Shown: in pieces, positions 34,912-46,293 of the stretch
Layout of the letters: every line of letters starts with the position of its first letter
How positions within the stretch are numbered: the first letter of the stretch is position 1
Source of the DNA: Inquilinus sp. Marseille-Q2685
Lineage (GTDB): Bacteria > Pseudomonadota > Alphaproteobacteria > DSM-16000 > Inquilinaceae
DNA length: 64,000 nt
Assembly (NCBI RefSeq): GCF_916619195.1
Contig: NZ_CAKAKL010000004.1
Coordinates: forward strand, 1 to 64,000
Direction of reading: 5' to 3'
Program-made: the position numbers and the translations under genes
Notes under the pieces: model-generated
The model's database searches: none
What the model saw: the letters and a program-made list of their open reading frames with translations, nothing else
Told to the model about the DNA's origin: nothing

Positions 34912-35804
34912 CAGCGCTCCCAGAAATAGACGGTGGCGGGTTCCGGCTCCCACAGCCTCGCGGCGCCGATGCCGGGCAGGTCGGCCAACGCCCGGTATTC
35001 CGAGCCGAAGGCGACGTAGCGGTCGGTCTCGGCCATGATCGCCGGCTTGCAGGCGATGCCGTCGCGCAGCACGCCGAAGCCGGTCTCGGTGCCGACCACG
35101 AAGGTGTAGAAGCCGTCGAGGTCCTTGAGGCTGGCCTGCAGCGCGTCGCCCAGCGACATGCCGGTGCGCATCCGCCAGGTCAGGTAGCCGGCGGCGACCT
35201 CGGTGTCGTTCTCGGTCTCGAAGCCGATGCCCTCGCGCCGCAGGTTGCGGCGGACGCCGTTGTGGTTGGACAGTGAGCCGTTGTGCACCAGGCACTGGTC
35301 GGCGCCGGTCGAATAGGGATGGGCGCCGTCGGTGGTCACCGCCGATTCCGTGGCCATGCGGGTGTGGCCGATGGCGTGGCTGCCGCGCATCGCGGAAAGG
35401 CCGAAGCGCTCCGCCACCGTCTCCGGCCAGCCGACCTCCTTGTACAGCTCCATGCGCCGGCCGCGGCCGACCAGGTCGATCTCCGGCGTCTCGCGGCCCA
35501 GCCAGGCGACCGCGGTCTCCGCCTGTCCCGCCTCGACGCCGACGACGGCATGGGTGTCGCGGATCTCGACCGCGGCACCGCCCGGGACGGCGTCGGCGAG
35601 CCGTCGGCCGAGCGCCGCGAAATCGGTGCCGGCCGGCCCGCGCAGGGTCAGCTTGATCCGCCCCGGCGCCGCGTCGCCGTAGACGGCGAAGCCGGCGCTG
35701 TCCGGGCCGCGGTCGCACATCGTGGCGAGCATGCCGGCGGTCAGCTCGCCCAAAGCGGGCTCCAGCGTCCGGTCCTTCAGGAACAGTCCGACGATGCCGC
35801 ACAT
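34911..35804 (-). CDS. mgsA: N-methylglutamate synthase subunit MgsA (class II amidotransferase / GlxB-like)
   Basis: A 297-residue Ntn amidotransferase. The N-terminal nucleophile Cys2 (MCGIVGLFL) is present, as are MRGSHAIGHTRMATES, HPYSTGADQCLVHNGSLSNHNG and ENDTEVAAGYL. In this pathway it would hydrolyse gamma-glutamylmethylamide and pass methylamine to the synthase core. First gene of mgsABC-gmaS. Confidence 0.92.
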   Translation of the reverse strand: MCGIVGLFLKDRTLEPALGELTAGMLATMCDRGPDSAGFAVYGDAAPGRIKLTLRGPAGTDFAALGRRLADAVPGGAAVEIRDTHAVVGVEAGQAETAVAWLGRETPEIDLVGRGRRMELYKEVGWPETVAERFGLSAMRGSHAIGHTRMATESAVTTDGAHPYSTGADQCLVHNGSLSNHNGVRRNLRREGIGFETENDTEVAAGYLTWRMRTGMSLGDALQASLKDLDGFYTFVVGTETGFGVLRDGIACKPAIMAETDRYVAFGSEYRALADLPGIGAARLWEPEPATVYFWER

Positions 35805-35840
35805 GGGCCGCGCCCTTCATCCGTCATGTCCGATGAACGG

Positions 35841-35870
35841 ATGCTACGGCCCCGGCCTCCTGGCCGTCAA
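35841..35870 (-). promoter_or_regulatory. Candidate sigma-70 promoter of mgsABC-gmaS
   Basis: On the minus strand TTGACG (35870-35865), an 18-bp spacer and TAGCAT (35846-35841) lie 37 bp upstream of mgsA. The 15-bp palindrome at 35887-35901 is centred about 60 bp upstream of the predicted start, a position more typical of activation than of simple repression. Confidence 0.4.
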
Positions 35871-35886
35871 CCAAGAAGAAATCAAT

Positions 35887-35901
35887 TTTCCTGTCAGGAA
35901 A
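35887..35901. promoter_or_regulatory. Perfect 15-bp palindrome, candidate XRE-cupin operator
   Basis: TTTCCTG-T-CAGGAAA is a perfect 7-1-7 inverted repeat, 1 bp beyond the stop of the XRE-cupin gene and 82 bp before mgsA. Two 13/15 matches occur 20 bp apart upstream of the amine permease operon (28049-28083). The natural reading is a binding site of the regulator encoded next to it. Confidence 0.6.
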
Positions 35902-35902
35902 C

Positions 35903-36589
35903 TCACTCCCGCGGATAGATGATGATCGAGAGATAGGTCATCGGCCGCTCGATCAGCTCCTCCGGCCCGTGCGGCGCGGCGGCGTCGAAGAACAGGGCGT
36001 CGCCCGGCCCCATCGGATAGACCTTGTCGGCGTGCCGGTAGGTCAGCCGGCCGGTGAGCATGTAGATGAACTCGATGCCCTCGTGCTGGAACATCGAATA
36101 GGGCTCGGCCGTCTCCGACAGGGTGATCAGATAGGGCTCGCAGACGATGTCGCCCGACAGCGAATGGCCCAGCAGCTCGTAGCGATGCCCGGCCTTGGTG
36201 CCGCGGCGTTCGATCGCCGCCCCCTGCCCGGCGCGGACATAGGAGCAGTCCCGCCGCTCCTCGAAATCGGCGAAGAAGCTGGTCAGCGGGGCGTTCAGCG
36301 CCCGCGCCAGCGCCTGCAGCGTCGACAGCGAGGGCGAGATGCCTCCGTTCTCGATCTTCGACAGCATGCCCGGCGACAGCCCGGCCTCGGCGGCGAGCTC
36401 GGCGGCGGTGATCTGCAGCCGCTGGCGCAGCGTGCGGATCTTGCGCCCGATCGCGGCTTCGAGCGACAGCGGCTGCGTCGCCGGCGCGTTCGAGCCGGTG
36501 GTCAGCGGCGCCTCCTCGGCCGGCACTGTCGCCTCGGAAACGGCGGCGGGCTTCCCGTCCGCCCTGGTCCGCGTCGCTGTCTTCGCCAT
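35903..36589 (-). CDS. XRE-family regulator with C-terminal cupin (PuuR-like)
   Basis: A 228-residue regulator. Residues about 48-105 form an XRE helix-turn-helix (IRTLRQRLQITAAELAAEAGLSPGMLSKIENGGISPSLSTLQALARAL); residues about 145-225 form a cupin_2 sensor (MFQHEGIEFIYMLTGRLTY, GDALFFDAAAPHGPEEL). The N-terminal 40 residues are disordered and charged. PuuR-type proteins sense amines or their metabolites. It sits between mgdABCD and mgsABC, so control of methylamine use is likely. Confidence 0.9.
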   Translation of the reverse strand: MAKTATRTRADGKPAAVSEATVPAEEAPLTTGSNAPATQPLSLEAAIGRKIRTLRQRLQITAAELAAEAGLSPGMLSKIENGGISPSLSTLQALARALNAPLTSFFADFEERRDCSYVRAGQGAAIERRGTKAGHRYELLGHSLSGDIVCEPYLITLSETAEPYSMFQHEGIEFIYMLTGRLTYRHADKVYPMGPGDALFFDAAAPHGPEELIERPMTYLSIIIYPRE

Positions 36590-36677
36590 GCTCGCTCTCT
36601 CTGCGCGGGACCGCGGCCCGCCATGGCGTTACAGCATCGCAAGCAGGCCGCGCCGCGTCCAGAGCGGCGGGCAGACC

Positions 36678-37277
36678 TTAGCCGGCCCCGACCGCGCAGC
36701 CGAACTCCGCCGCGGAGGCGTCGAGCCAGCGCCAGAGGCTGCCGGCGAAGCTGCGGTAGACCGCGATCTCGTATGTCGGCCGGTCGTCGAGCTGCCAGAG
36801 CTGGGCACCGATATGGGCGATCACGGTCACCGCCGCGTCGCTCGGGGCGAAGGCGCGGGGATGCAGGTCGAGGCCGACCCCCTTGATCAGCGTGTCGCGG
36901 ACACGCGGGCCGGAGACGTGCAATACGGCGAGGCCGTTGCTCTGGTCGCTCACGGCCGCGAAGCTGCCGATGGCTTCCGAAAGCTCGCGGGCGAGGTCGC
37001 GGCCGTCCTCGGCGGCGGTCAGCCATTGGCCGGGGCCGGACCAGATAAAAGCGAGCCCGCCCTGCGCCACCCGCTTCGGCGCGGTCGGCAGATCCAGGCC
37101 ATACCGGGAGCGGATCGTGGAGGCGAGATCGCCGGCCCGGCCCTTGCGGGCGATCACTCTCGCCAAGGAGAGATCGTCGCGCGGCCGGACGGTGACGCCG
37201 GGATCGCCCTCGGCGCGGCCATGCCGACCCGGCGTCAGGAGGCCGGCGAAGGCGGATCGGGGGGCGAGGTCAGGCAC
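36678..37277 (-). CDS. mgdD: N-methylglutamate dehydrogenase subunit MgdD (sarcosine oxidase gamma-like)
   Basis: A 199-residue protein of the SoxG family: FIWSGPGQWLTAAED, FAAVSDQSNGLAVLHVSGPRVRDTLIKGVGLDLHPRAF and HIGAQLWQLDDRPTYEIAVYRSFAGSLWRWLDAS are characteristic. It is a structural subunit of the four-part dehydrogenase and overlaps mgdC by 8 bp. The usual folD/purU/fdh genes for the released C1 unit do not follow in this window. Confidence 0.88.
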   Translation of the reverse strand: MPDLAPRSAFAGLLTPGRHGRAEGDPGVTVRPRDDLSLARVIARKGRAGDLASTIRSRYGLDLPTAPKRVAQGGLAFIWSGPGQWLTAAEDGRDLARELSEAIGSFAAVSDQSNGLAVLHVSGPRVRDTLIKGVGLDLHPRAFAPSDAAVTVIAHIGAQLWQLDDRPTYEIAVYRSFAGSLWRWLDASAAEFGCAVGAG

Positions 37278-40233
37278 GGAGACGCTTCCCTTCCGGGTCG
37301 TGGAACACGGGCGACACCACCTCGACCGCCACCTCCTCGCCGCGCACCGGGTCGCAGGCGCGGATGGTCTCGCCGATCCGCGCCGGGCCGCCGGAGAGCA
37401 GGCCGAGGCCGATCCAGTGGCCCAGCCCCGGCGAGAATGCGACCGAGGTCATGTGGCCCTGGTCGTTGGCCGCGGTGGCGGCGGCGCCCTGCGGGATGAA
37501 ATGCGCCCCGGCCCGGAGGCGGCGCGACCGGTCGACCGGCCTGAGGCCGACCAGGGCCGGCCGCGCCGGGTCGGCCAGCCCCGGCCGCCCGGCCAGGACC
37601 CGGCCGATATAATCCTTCTTCGTCGACATCATGCGGCCGAGGCCGAGATCGGCGGCGGTGGTCTGACCGTTCAGCTCGTTGCCGGCGGCATGGCCCTTTT
37701 CGATCCGCATCACGCCCAGCGCCTCGGTGCCGTAGGGGACGACGCCGAGGTCGGATCCAGCCTGCATCAGCCGGCGCACCAGCGCGTCGCCATAGCGGGC
37801 CGGCACCGCGACCTCATAGGCGAGCTCGCCGGAGAAGGAGATGCGGAACAGCCGCGCGGCCGCGCCGCCGCAGACCGTCAGCTCCGCCGCGGCGAGATAG
37901 GGGAAGGCCTCGTTGCCGATGTCGAAGGGGGCGTCGACGATCCGGGCCATCAGCGCGCGCGCCTTCGGCCCGGCCACGGAGAACTGCGCCCACTGGTCGC
38001 TGACCGAGGTGAACTGCACGTCGAGCTCCGGCCACAGGCACTGGTGGCAGAACTCCATGTGCTGCATCACCTTGGCGGCGTTGGCCGTGGTGGTGGTGAC
38101 CAGGAACCGGTCCTCGCCCAGCCGCGAGGTGGTGCCGTCATCCATGACGACGCCGTCCTCGCGCAGCATCAGCCCGTAGCGCGCGCGGCCGACCGGCAGC
38201 GTGTCCCAGGTGTTGATGTACAGCCGGTTCAGGAACTCCGCCGCGTCGGCGCCCTGCAGGTCGATCTTGCCGAGGGTCGAGACGTCGCAGATCCCGACCG
38301 CGGAGCGGACCTGCCTTACCTCGCGGCTGACCGTCTCCAGCCAGTCTTTTTCGCCGGGGCGCGGGAAGTACTGGGCGCGCAGCCAGGCCCCCGCTTCGAC
38401 GAACACCGCCCCCTGCTCCACCGCCCAGTCATGCGACGGGGTCAGGCGGGTCGGGCGGAAGTCGCGGCCGCGAGCATGGCCGGCGAAGGCGCCCAGCGTC
38501 ACCGGCGTATAGGGCGGGCGGAAGCGGGTGGTGCCGACCGCCTCGACGTCGCGTGCCGTGATCTCGGCCATGATGCCGATGGCGTTGACGTTCGAGGTCT
38601 TGCCCTGGTCGGTCGCCATGCCGAGGGTGGTGTAGCGCTTCAGATGCTCGACCGCGCGGAAGCCTTCGCGTTCGGCCAGCTCGATGTCCTTGTCGGTGAC
38701 GTCGTTCTGGAAATCGACGAAGCGCTTGCCGCCGCCTCCCTTCACCCGCCAGAGCGGGCTGACGCCGGTGGGCTCCGGCGCCGTCTCCGGCGGCTCGAAA
38801 TGCCCGCCGTCGAAGCCGCACTCCCGTGCGGCCTCGGCCCCGGCCCGACCGCCGCCGGCGAGGCAGCCGGCCAGGTCGAACTCTCCGGCGGCACTGCCGG
38901 CCACGGTCATGCCCACCGGCAGGTCGCCCGGCACGAAGGCGGCCAGCGTTGCGTTCCAGGCGGGGCGGCCGCCGAGATGCGAGGTCAGGTGGACGTTCGG
39001 GCTGAAGCCCCCGGACATGGCCAGCAGGTCGCAGGGCAGCGTCGCCGTCCGGTCCGACGCGTCGCGGATCTCGACCGCGTGCAGCCCGCGCGCGCCGCCG
39101 ATGGCGCGGGTCACCACGGCGCCGGCCAGGAGCCGCGTGCCGGCCTGCCGCAGCGTCGATCCCGGCCGGGCGTCGACGATCGCTTCCACCGCCACCCCGG
39201 CGGCGGCGAGGTCGGCGGCCACGGCGCCGGCCGCATCGTTGTTGGTGAACACCATGGCGCGCCGCCCCGGCGCCACGGCATAGCGGTTGAGATAGGTCCG
39301 GACGGCGCCGGCCAGCATCACGCCCGGCCGATCGTTGTCGCCGAACACCAGCGGCCGCTCCAGGCTGCCGGCCGCCAGCACGCAGCGCTTCGCCACGATG
39401 CGCCACAGCCGCTGGCGCGGCGCGTGCGGCTCGGGCACCGGAAGATGGTCGCCGACCCGTTCGATCGCGCCATAAGTGCCGTGGTCGAACACGCCGAACA
39501 CGGTGGTGCGGCGCAGGATCCGGACCTCCGGCAGGCTCTCCAGCTTCGCCTCCGCCGCTTCCGCCCAATCTGGTGCCGGCTGGTCATCCACCGTGCGGCG
39601 TTCGGACAGCAGGCTGCCGCCGAGCCGGGCGCCTTCGTCGCACAGGATCACCCGCGCCCCGGAGCGGCCGGCGGCCAGCGCCGCCGCCAGCCCGGCCGGG
39701 CCGCCGCCGATTACCAGCACGTCGCAGTGGATCGTCGCCTTCTCGTAATGATCCGGGTCCGGCGCTGTCGCGGCCCGGCCGAGGCCTGCGGCGCGGCGGA
39801 TCAGCGGCTCGTAGACCCGCTCCCAGAACCGGGCCGGCCACATGAAGGTCTTGTAGTAGAAGCCGGCGGCGAAGATGGGGGACAGCCACCCGTTCACCGC
39901 CATCAGGTCGAAGCCAAGGGAAGGCCAGCGGTTCTGGCTTTGCGCCTCCAGCCCGTCGAACAGCTCGACCATGGTGGCGCGGCTGTTCGGTTCCCGCCGG
40001 GCGCCGCGGCGCAGCTCGACCAGCGCGTTCGGCTCCTCCGCCCCGGCCGAGAGGATGCCGCGCGGCCGGTGATACTTGAACGACCGTCCGGTCAATCCGA
40101 CGCCGTTGGCCAGGAGGGCCGAGGCCAGGGTGTCGCCGGGATGGCCCGTGAGCTCGCGGCCGTCGAAGCGGAAGCGCAGCGTCGCCGAGCGGTCGATCAG
40201 CCCGCCGGTCGGAAGGCGGAAGGGCTGGCTCAT
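37270..40233 (-). CDS. mgdC: N-methylglutamate dehydrogenase subunit MgdC (sarcosine oxidase alpha-like)
   Basis: A 987-residue protein in the SoxA layout: an N-terminal Fer2_4-type domain (FRFDGRELTGHPGDTLASALLANG), a dinucleotide-binding domain (VLVIGGGPAGLAAALAAGRSGA), and C-terminal GCV_T/folate domains (YGLMLREDGVVMDDGTTSRL, FRISFSGELAYEVAVPA, GMATDQGKTSNVNAIGI). It oxidises N-methylglutamate and passes the methyl carbon to tetrahydrofolate with MgdA, MgdB and MgdD. ATG 40233 overlaps the mgdB stop by 4 bp. Confidence 0.93.
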   Translation of the reverse strand: MSQPFRLPTGGLIDRSATLRFRFDGRELTGHPGDTLASALLANGVGLTGRSFKYHRPRGILSAGAEEPNALVELRRGARREPNSRATMVELFDGLEAQSQNRWPSLGFDLMAVNGWLSPIFAAGFYYKTFMWPARFWERVYEPLIRRAAGLGRAATAPDPDHYEKATIHCDVLVIGGGPAGLAAALAAGRSGARVILCDEGARLGGSLLSERRTVDDQPAPDWAEAAEAKLESLPEVRILRRTTVFGVFDHGTYGAIERVGDHLPVPEPHAPRQRLWRIVAKRCVLAAGSLERPLVFGDNDRPGVMLAGAVRTYLNRYAVAPGRRAMVFTNNDAAGAVAADLAAAGVAVEAIVDARPGSTLRQAGTRLLAGAVVTRAIGGARGLHAVEIRDASDRTATLPCDLLAMSGGFSPNVHLTSHLGGRPAWNATLAAFVPGDLPVGMTVAGSAAGEFDLAGCLAGGGRAGAEAARECGFDGGHFEPPETAPEPTGVSPLWRVKGGGGKRFVDFQNDVTDKDIELAEREGFRAVEHLKRYTTLGMATDQGKTSNVNAIGIMAEITARDVEAVGTTRFRPPYTPVTLGAFAGHARGRDFRPTRLTPSHDWAVEQGAVFVEAGAWLRAQYFPRPGEKDWLETVSREVRQVRSAVGICDVSTLGKIDLQGADAAEFLNRLYINTWDTLPVGRARYGLMLREDGVVMDDGTTSRLGEDRFLVTTTTANAAKVMQHMEFCHQCLWPELDVQFTSVSDQWAQFSVAGPKARALMARIVDAPFDIGNEAFPYLAAAELTVCGGAAARLFRISFSGELAYEVAVPARYGDALVRRLMQAGSDLGVVPYGTEALGVMRIEKGHAAGNELNGQTTAADLGLGRMMSTKKDYIGRVLAGRPGLADPARPALVGLRPVDRSRRLRAGAHFIPQGAAATAANDQGHMTSVAFSPGLGHWIGLGLLSGGPARIGETIRACDPVRGEEVAVEVVSPVFHDPEGKRLRA

Positions 40234-40496
40234 CCCTGCCCTCCCCGGCCGCGGGCGTCGACGGCGCCGAGGATGCGGTGGTCGCGGGTATCGCGCGTCA
40301 CCACCAGCCAGGAGCGGCAGCCGCCGCCGTGATACCAGTATTCCTGCAGCGCCCCGGCCGGGTTGTCGCGGCGATAGGCGTAGTCGACGAAGGCGTCGAT
40401 GCCGGCATCCGGCGCCGGACGCCGGACGGTGGCGTCGCCGAGATAGCTGAACTCCTCCGCCGCGCGCTCGCCGCAATGGGGACAGGGGATCCGCAT
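40230..40496 (-). CDS. mgdB: N-methylglutamate dehydrogenase subunit MgdB (sarcosine oxidase delta-like)
   Basis: An 88-residue SoxD-family zinc subunit. CPHCGERAAEEFSYLGDA opens the protein and GGGCRSWLVVTRDTRDHRI gives the distal Cys and His ligands. RRDNPAGALQEYWYHGGGC is characteristic of the family. It begins 10 bp after mgdA and overlaps mgdC. Confidence 0.92.
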   Translation of the reverse strand: MRIPCPHCGERAAEEFSYLGDATVRRPAPDAGIDAFVDYAYRRDNPAGALQEYWYHGGGCRSWLVVTRDTRDHRILGAVDARGRGGQG

Positions 40497-40506
40497 GGTC
40501 GCGTCC

Positions 40507-41757
40507 TCAGTGCAGGTTCGGCTGGGCGCCGACGCCCTTTTCGTCGATCAGGTGGCCGGTGGCGAAGCGGTCCAGGCGATAGGCCGCGTTCAGCGCATGC
40601 GGCGCGTCATGGGCGATGGTGTGGGCGAAGCACCAGCCCGAGGCCGGCGTCGCCTTGAACCCGCCATAGCACCAGCCGGCGTTGAGGTAGAGGCCGCGGA
40701 CCGGCGTGCGGTCGATGATCGGGCTGCCGTCCATCGACATGTCCATCAGCCCGCCCCATTGCCGCAGCAGGCGCAGCCGGCCGAGCGCCGGCAGGATCGC
40801 GAGGCCGCCCTCGACCACATCCTCGACCACCGGCAGGTTGCCGCGCTGGGCGTAGGAGTTGTAGCCGTCGATGTCGCCGCCGAAGACCAGCCCGCCCTTG
40901 TCGGACTGGCTGACGTAGAAATGGCCGGCGCCGAAGGTGATGACGCCGTCGATCAGCGGCTTCAGCCCCTCCGACACGAAGGCCTGCAGCACATGGCTCT
41001 CGATCGGCAGCGTCAGCCCCGCCAGCGCCGCGACGCGGGAGGAGTTGCCGGCGCAGGCCAGGCCGACCTTGCCGGCGCGGATGGGGCCGCGCGTGGTCTC
41101 GACCCCGACCACGGCGCCGTCCTCGATCGCGATGCCGGTGACCTCGCAGTTCTGCACGATGTCGACGCCCCGGCTGTCGGCGGCGCGGGCATAGCCCCAG
41201 GCCACGGCGTCGTGCCGCACCGTGCCGCCGCGGCGCTGCAGCAGGCCGCCCTGGATCGGGAAGCGGGCGTTGTCGAAATCGAGCAGCGGCGCCAGCGCCC
41301 GCACCTGCTCGCGGTCCAGCAGCTCGGCATCGACGCCGTGCAGCCGCATGGCGTTGCCGCGCCGGGCATAGGCGTCGCGCTGGGCGTCGGAGTGATAGAG
41401 GTTCAGCACGCCGCGCTGGCTGACCATGGCGTTGTAGTTCAGGTCCTGCTCCAGCCCCTCCCACAGCTTCATCGACCATTCGTAGAAGGGGATGTTGCCG
41501 GGCAGCAGGTAGTTGGAGCGGATGATGGTGGTGTTGCGGCCGACATTGCCGCCGCCGATCCATCCCTTCTCCAGCACCGCGACGCGGGTGATGCCGTGCT
41601 CCTTGGCCAGATAATGCGCGGTGGCCAGGCCGTGCCCGCCGCCCCCGACGATGACCACGTCATAGTCCGGCTTCGGCGTCGCGTCGCGCCAGGCCGGCGT
41701 CCAGCCCGTCTGGCCCCTGAGGGCCTGGCCCAGCACCGAGAAGATCGAATAGCGCAC
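40507..41757 (-). CDS. mgdA: N-methylglutamate dehydrogenase subunit MgdA (sarcosine oxidase beta-like)
   Basis: A 416-residue DAO-fold flavoprotein: MRYSIFSVLGQALRGQTGWTP start, YDVVIVGGGGHGLATAHYLAKEHG for FAD, LEKGWIGGGNVGRNTTIIRSNYL (the covalent-FMN region of SoxB-like subunits), and GGLMDMSMDGSPIIDRTPVRGLYLNAGWCYGGFKATPASGW in the C-terminal part. First gene of mgdABCD. The 95-bp gap upstream separates it from the GlxA-type regulator gene on the same strand. Confidence 0.93.
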   Translation of the reverse strand: MRYSIFSVLGQALRGQTGWTPAWRDATPKPDYDVVIVGGGGHGLATAHYLAKEHGITRVAVLEKGWIGGGNVGRNTTIIRSNYLLPGNIPFYEWSMKLWEGLEQDLNYNAMVSQRGVLNLYHSDAQRDAYARRGNAMRLHGVDAELLDREQVRALAPLLDFDNARFPIQGGLLQRRGGTVRHDAVAWGYARAADSRGVDIVQNCEVTGIAIEDGAVVGVETTRGPIRAGKVGLACAGNSSRVAALAGLTLPIESHVLQAFVSEGLKPLIDGVITFGAGHFYVSQSDKGGLVFGGDIDGYNSYAQRGNLPVVEDVVEGGLAILPALGRLRLLRQWGGLMDMSMDGSPIIDRTPVRGLYLNAGWCYGGFKATPASGWCFAHTIAHDAPHALNAAYRLDRFATGHLIDEKGVGAQPNLH

Positions 41758-41831
41758 GCCGCCTCCGCCCCTGCATCGCCTGCAGTATCGGAGAGACAGA
41801 GGTCGCGATTTGCCTCAGAACGTCATCCGCA

Positions 41832-41846
41832 TGTCCTCTCGGGACA
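41832..41846. promoter_or_regulatory. Weak dyad between the GlxA-type gene and mgdA
   Basis: TGTCC-TCTCG-GGACA is a perfect 5-5-5 inverted repeat 75-90 bp upstream of mgdA. It matches the mgs palindrome at only 10 of 15 bases, so it may be a poor XRE site, a site for the GlxA-type regulator, or chance. Confidence 0.25.
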
Positions 41847-41852
41847 AGCCGT

Positions 41853-42797
41853 TCAGCCCTCGCGCTCCCGCGCCGGGGGATGGCCGAAACGGGTGCGGTA
41901 GCTGCGCGAGAAATGGCTGGCGCTGACGAAGCCGCAGGCCAGCGCCACCTCGGTCACCGACAGCGTGGTCTGGCGCAGATGCCGCCGGGCCGCGCGCAGC
42001 CGCAGATCGAGATAGTGCTCGGCCAGGCTGCGGCCGAGCCGGGCGCGGAACAGCCGTTCCAGCTGGCGCAGCGACAGGCCGGCGACCTCGGCCAGCTCCT
42101 GGCGCGACAGCGGCTCCTCGATCCGCTGCTCCATCGTCGCCAGCGCGGCCAGCAGGCCGGGATGGCTGACGCCGAAGCGCCGGCGCGGATCGAGGCGCTG
42201 CGGGTCGTCGCCATGCCGCAGCTGGGTGTGCATGAACCAGTCGGCGACCTGCGCCGCCAGCGCCGCGCCGTCGCGCTGGCCGATCAGGGCATGCATCAGG
42301 TCGAGCGCCGCGATGCCGCCGGAGCAGGTGAGCCGGCCGCGGTCGATCTCGAACAGATGGCCGCTGGGCTCCAGATCCGGGAAGCTCTCGGCGAACGCGG
42401 CGTGATGGTCCCAGTGCAGGGTGAAGCGGTGCCCGTCCAGAACCCCGGCCCGGGCCAGCAGATAAGGGCCGCCGGAGACGGCGCCCAGCGCAGTGCCGTG
42501 CCGCGCCAGGTCGCGCAGCCGGGCCAAGGTCGGCGGATGGTCGAATCCCTCGACCCCGGTGCCGGCACAGACCACCAGCAGGTCCGCCTCGCCCATCGCC
42601 TCCGGCGGCCGGTCAGGCGCGATGGCGATGCCGTTGGAGGCGCGCACCGGCCGGCCGTCCGGGCTGAAATGCAGCCAGCGGTAGCGGTCCCGCCCGCCCA
42701 GCAGGTTGGCAGCGCGCAGCGGCTCGATCGCCGCGGCATAGGGCATCAGCGGGAAGTTCGGGATCAGCAGGAAGCCGACCGTGTATGCCCCCTCCAT
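41853..42797 (-). CDS. GlxA-family regulator (DJ-1/PfpI-AraC)
   Basis: A 314-residue regulator with an N-terminal class I glutaminase-like DJ-1/PfpI domain (VGFLLIPNFPLMPYAAAIEPLRAANLL; RLTCSGGIAALDLMHAL, where the nucleophile-elbow Cys is present) and a C-terminal AraC domain (LSRQELAEVAGLSLRQLERLFRARLGRSLAEHYLDLRLR ... VSASHFSRSYRTRFG). Such proteins (GlxA, GbdR, SouR) regulate catabolism of methylated amines such as glycine betaine, sarcosine and carnitine. ATG 42797 has GGGGAG 6 bases upstream; 42803 and 42815 are alternatives. Likely regulator of mgdABCD. Confidence 0.88.
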   Translation of the reverse strand: MEGAYTVGFLLIPNFPLMPYAAAIEPLRAANLLGGRDRYRWLHFSPDGRPVRASNGIAIAPDRPPEAMGEADLLVVCAGTGVEGFDHPPTLARLRDLARHGTALGAVSGGPYLLARAGVLDGHRFTLHWDHHAAFAESFPDLEPSGHLFEIDRGRLTCSGGIAALDLMHALIGQRDGAALAAQVADWFMHTQLRHGDDPQRLDPRRRFGVSHPGLLAALATMEQRIEEPLSRQELAEVAGLSLRQLERLFRARLGRSLAEHYLDLRLRAARRHLRQTTLSVTEVALACGFVSASHFSRSYRTRFGHPPAREREG

Positions 42798-42965
42798 CCG
42801 CATCTCCCCTCTCATGCCGATCAGCCGGGCGAAAGGGACGCGATCGGGCAGGCCGGGTCAAGCCTCGGGCAGCGGCGACGCTTGCACACTTCTTGCTAGG
42901 TGGACCGCGCCGTCTCACTCTCCGACAGCGGGACGTCCCGTGGTCCAGCCGAGGCAGGAGCGCCC

Positions 42966-46265
<3,300 letters not shown>

Positions 46266-46293
46266 AGCTTCGCTGCGCGCCGGGGAGGATGCG

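Noticed and set aside
36883-40332. A 1149-codon plus-strand frame opposite mgdC
   Set aside because: Shadow of mgdCD; no ribosome site, no domain, and composition typical of antisense frames.
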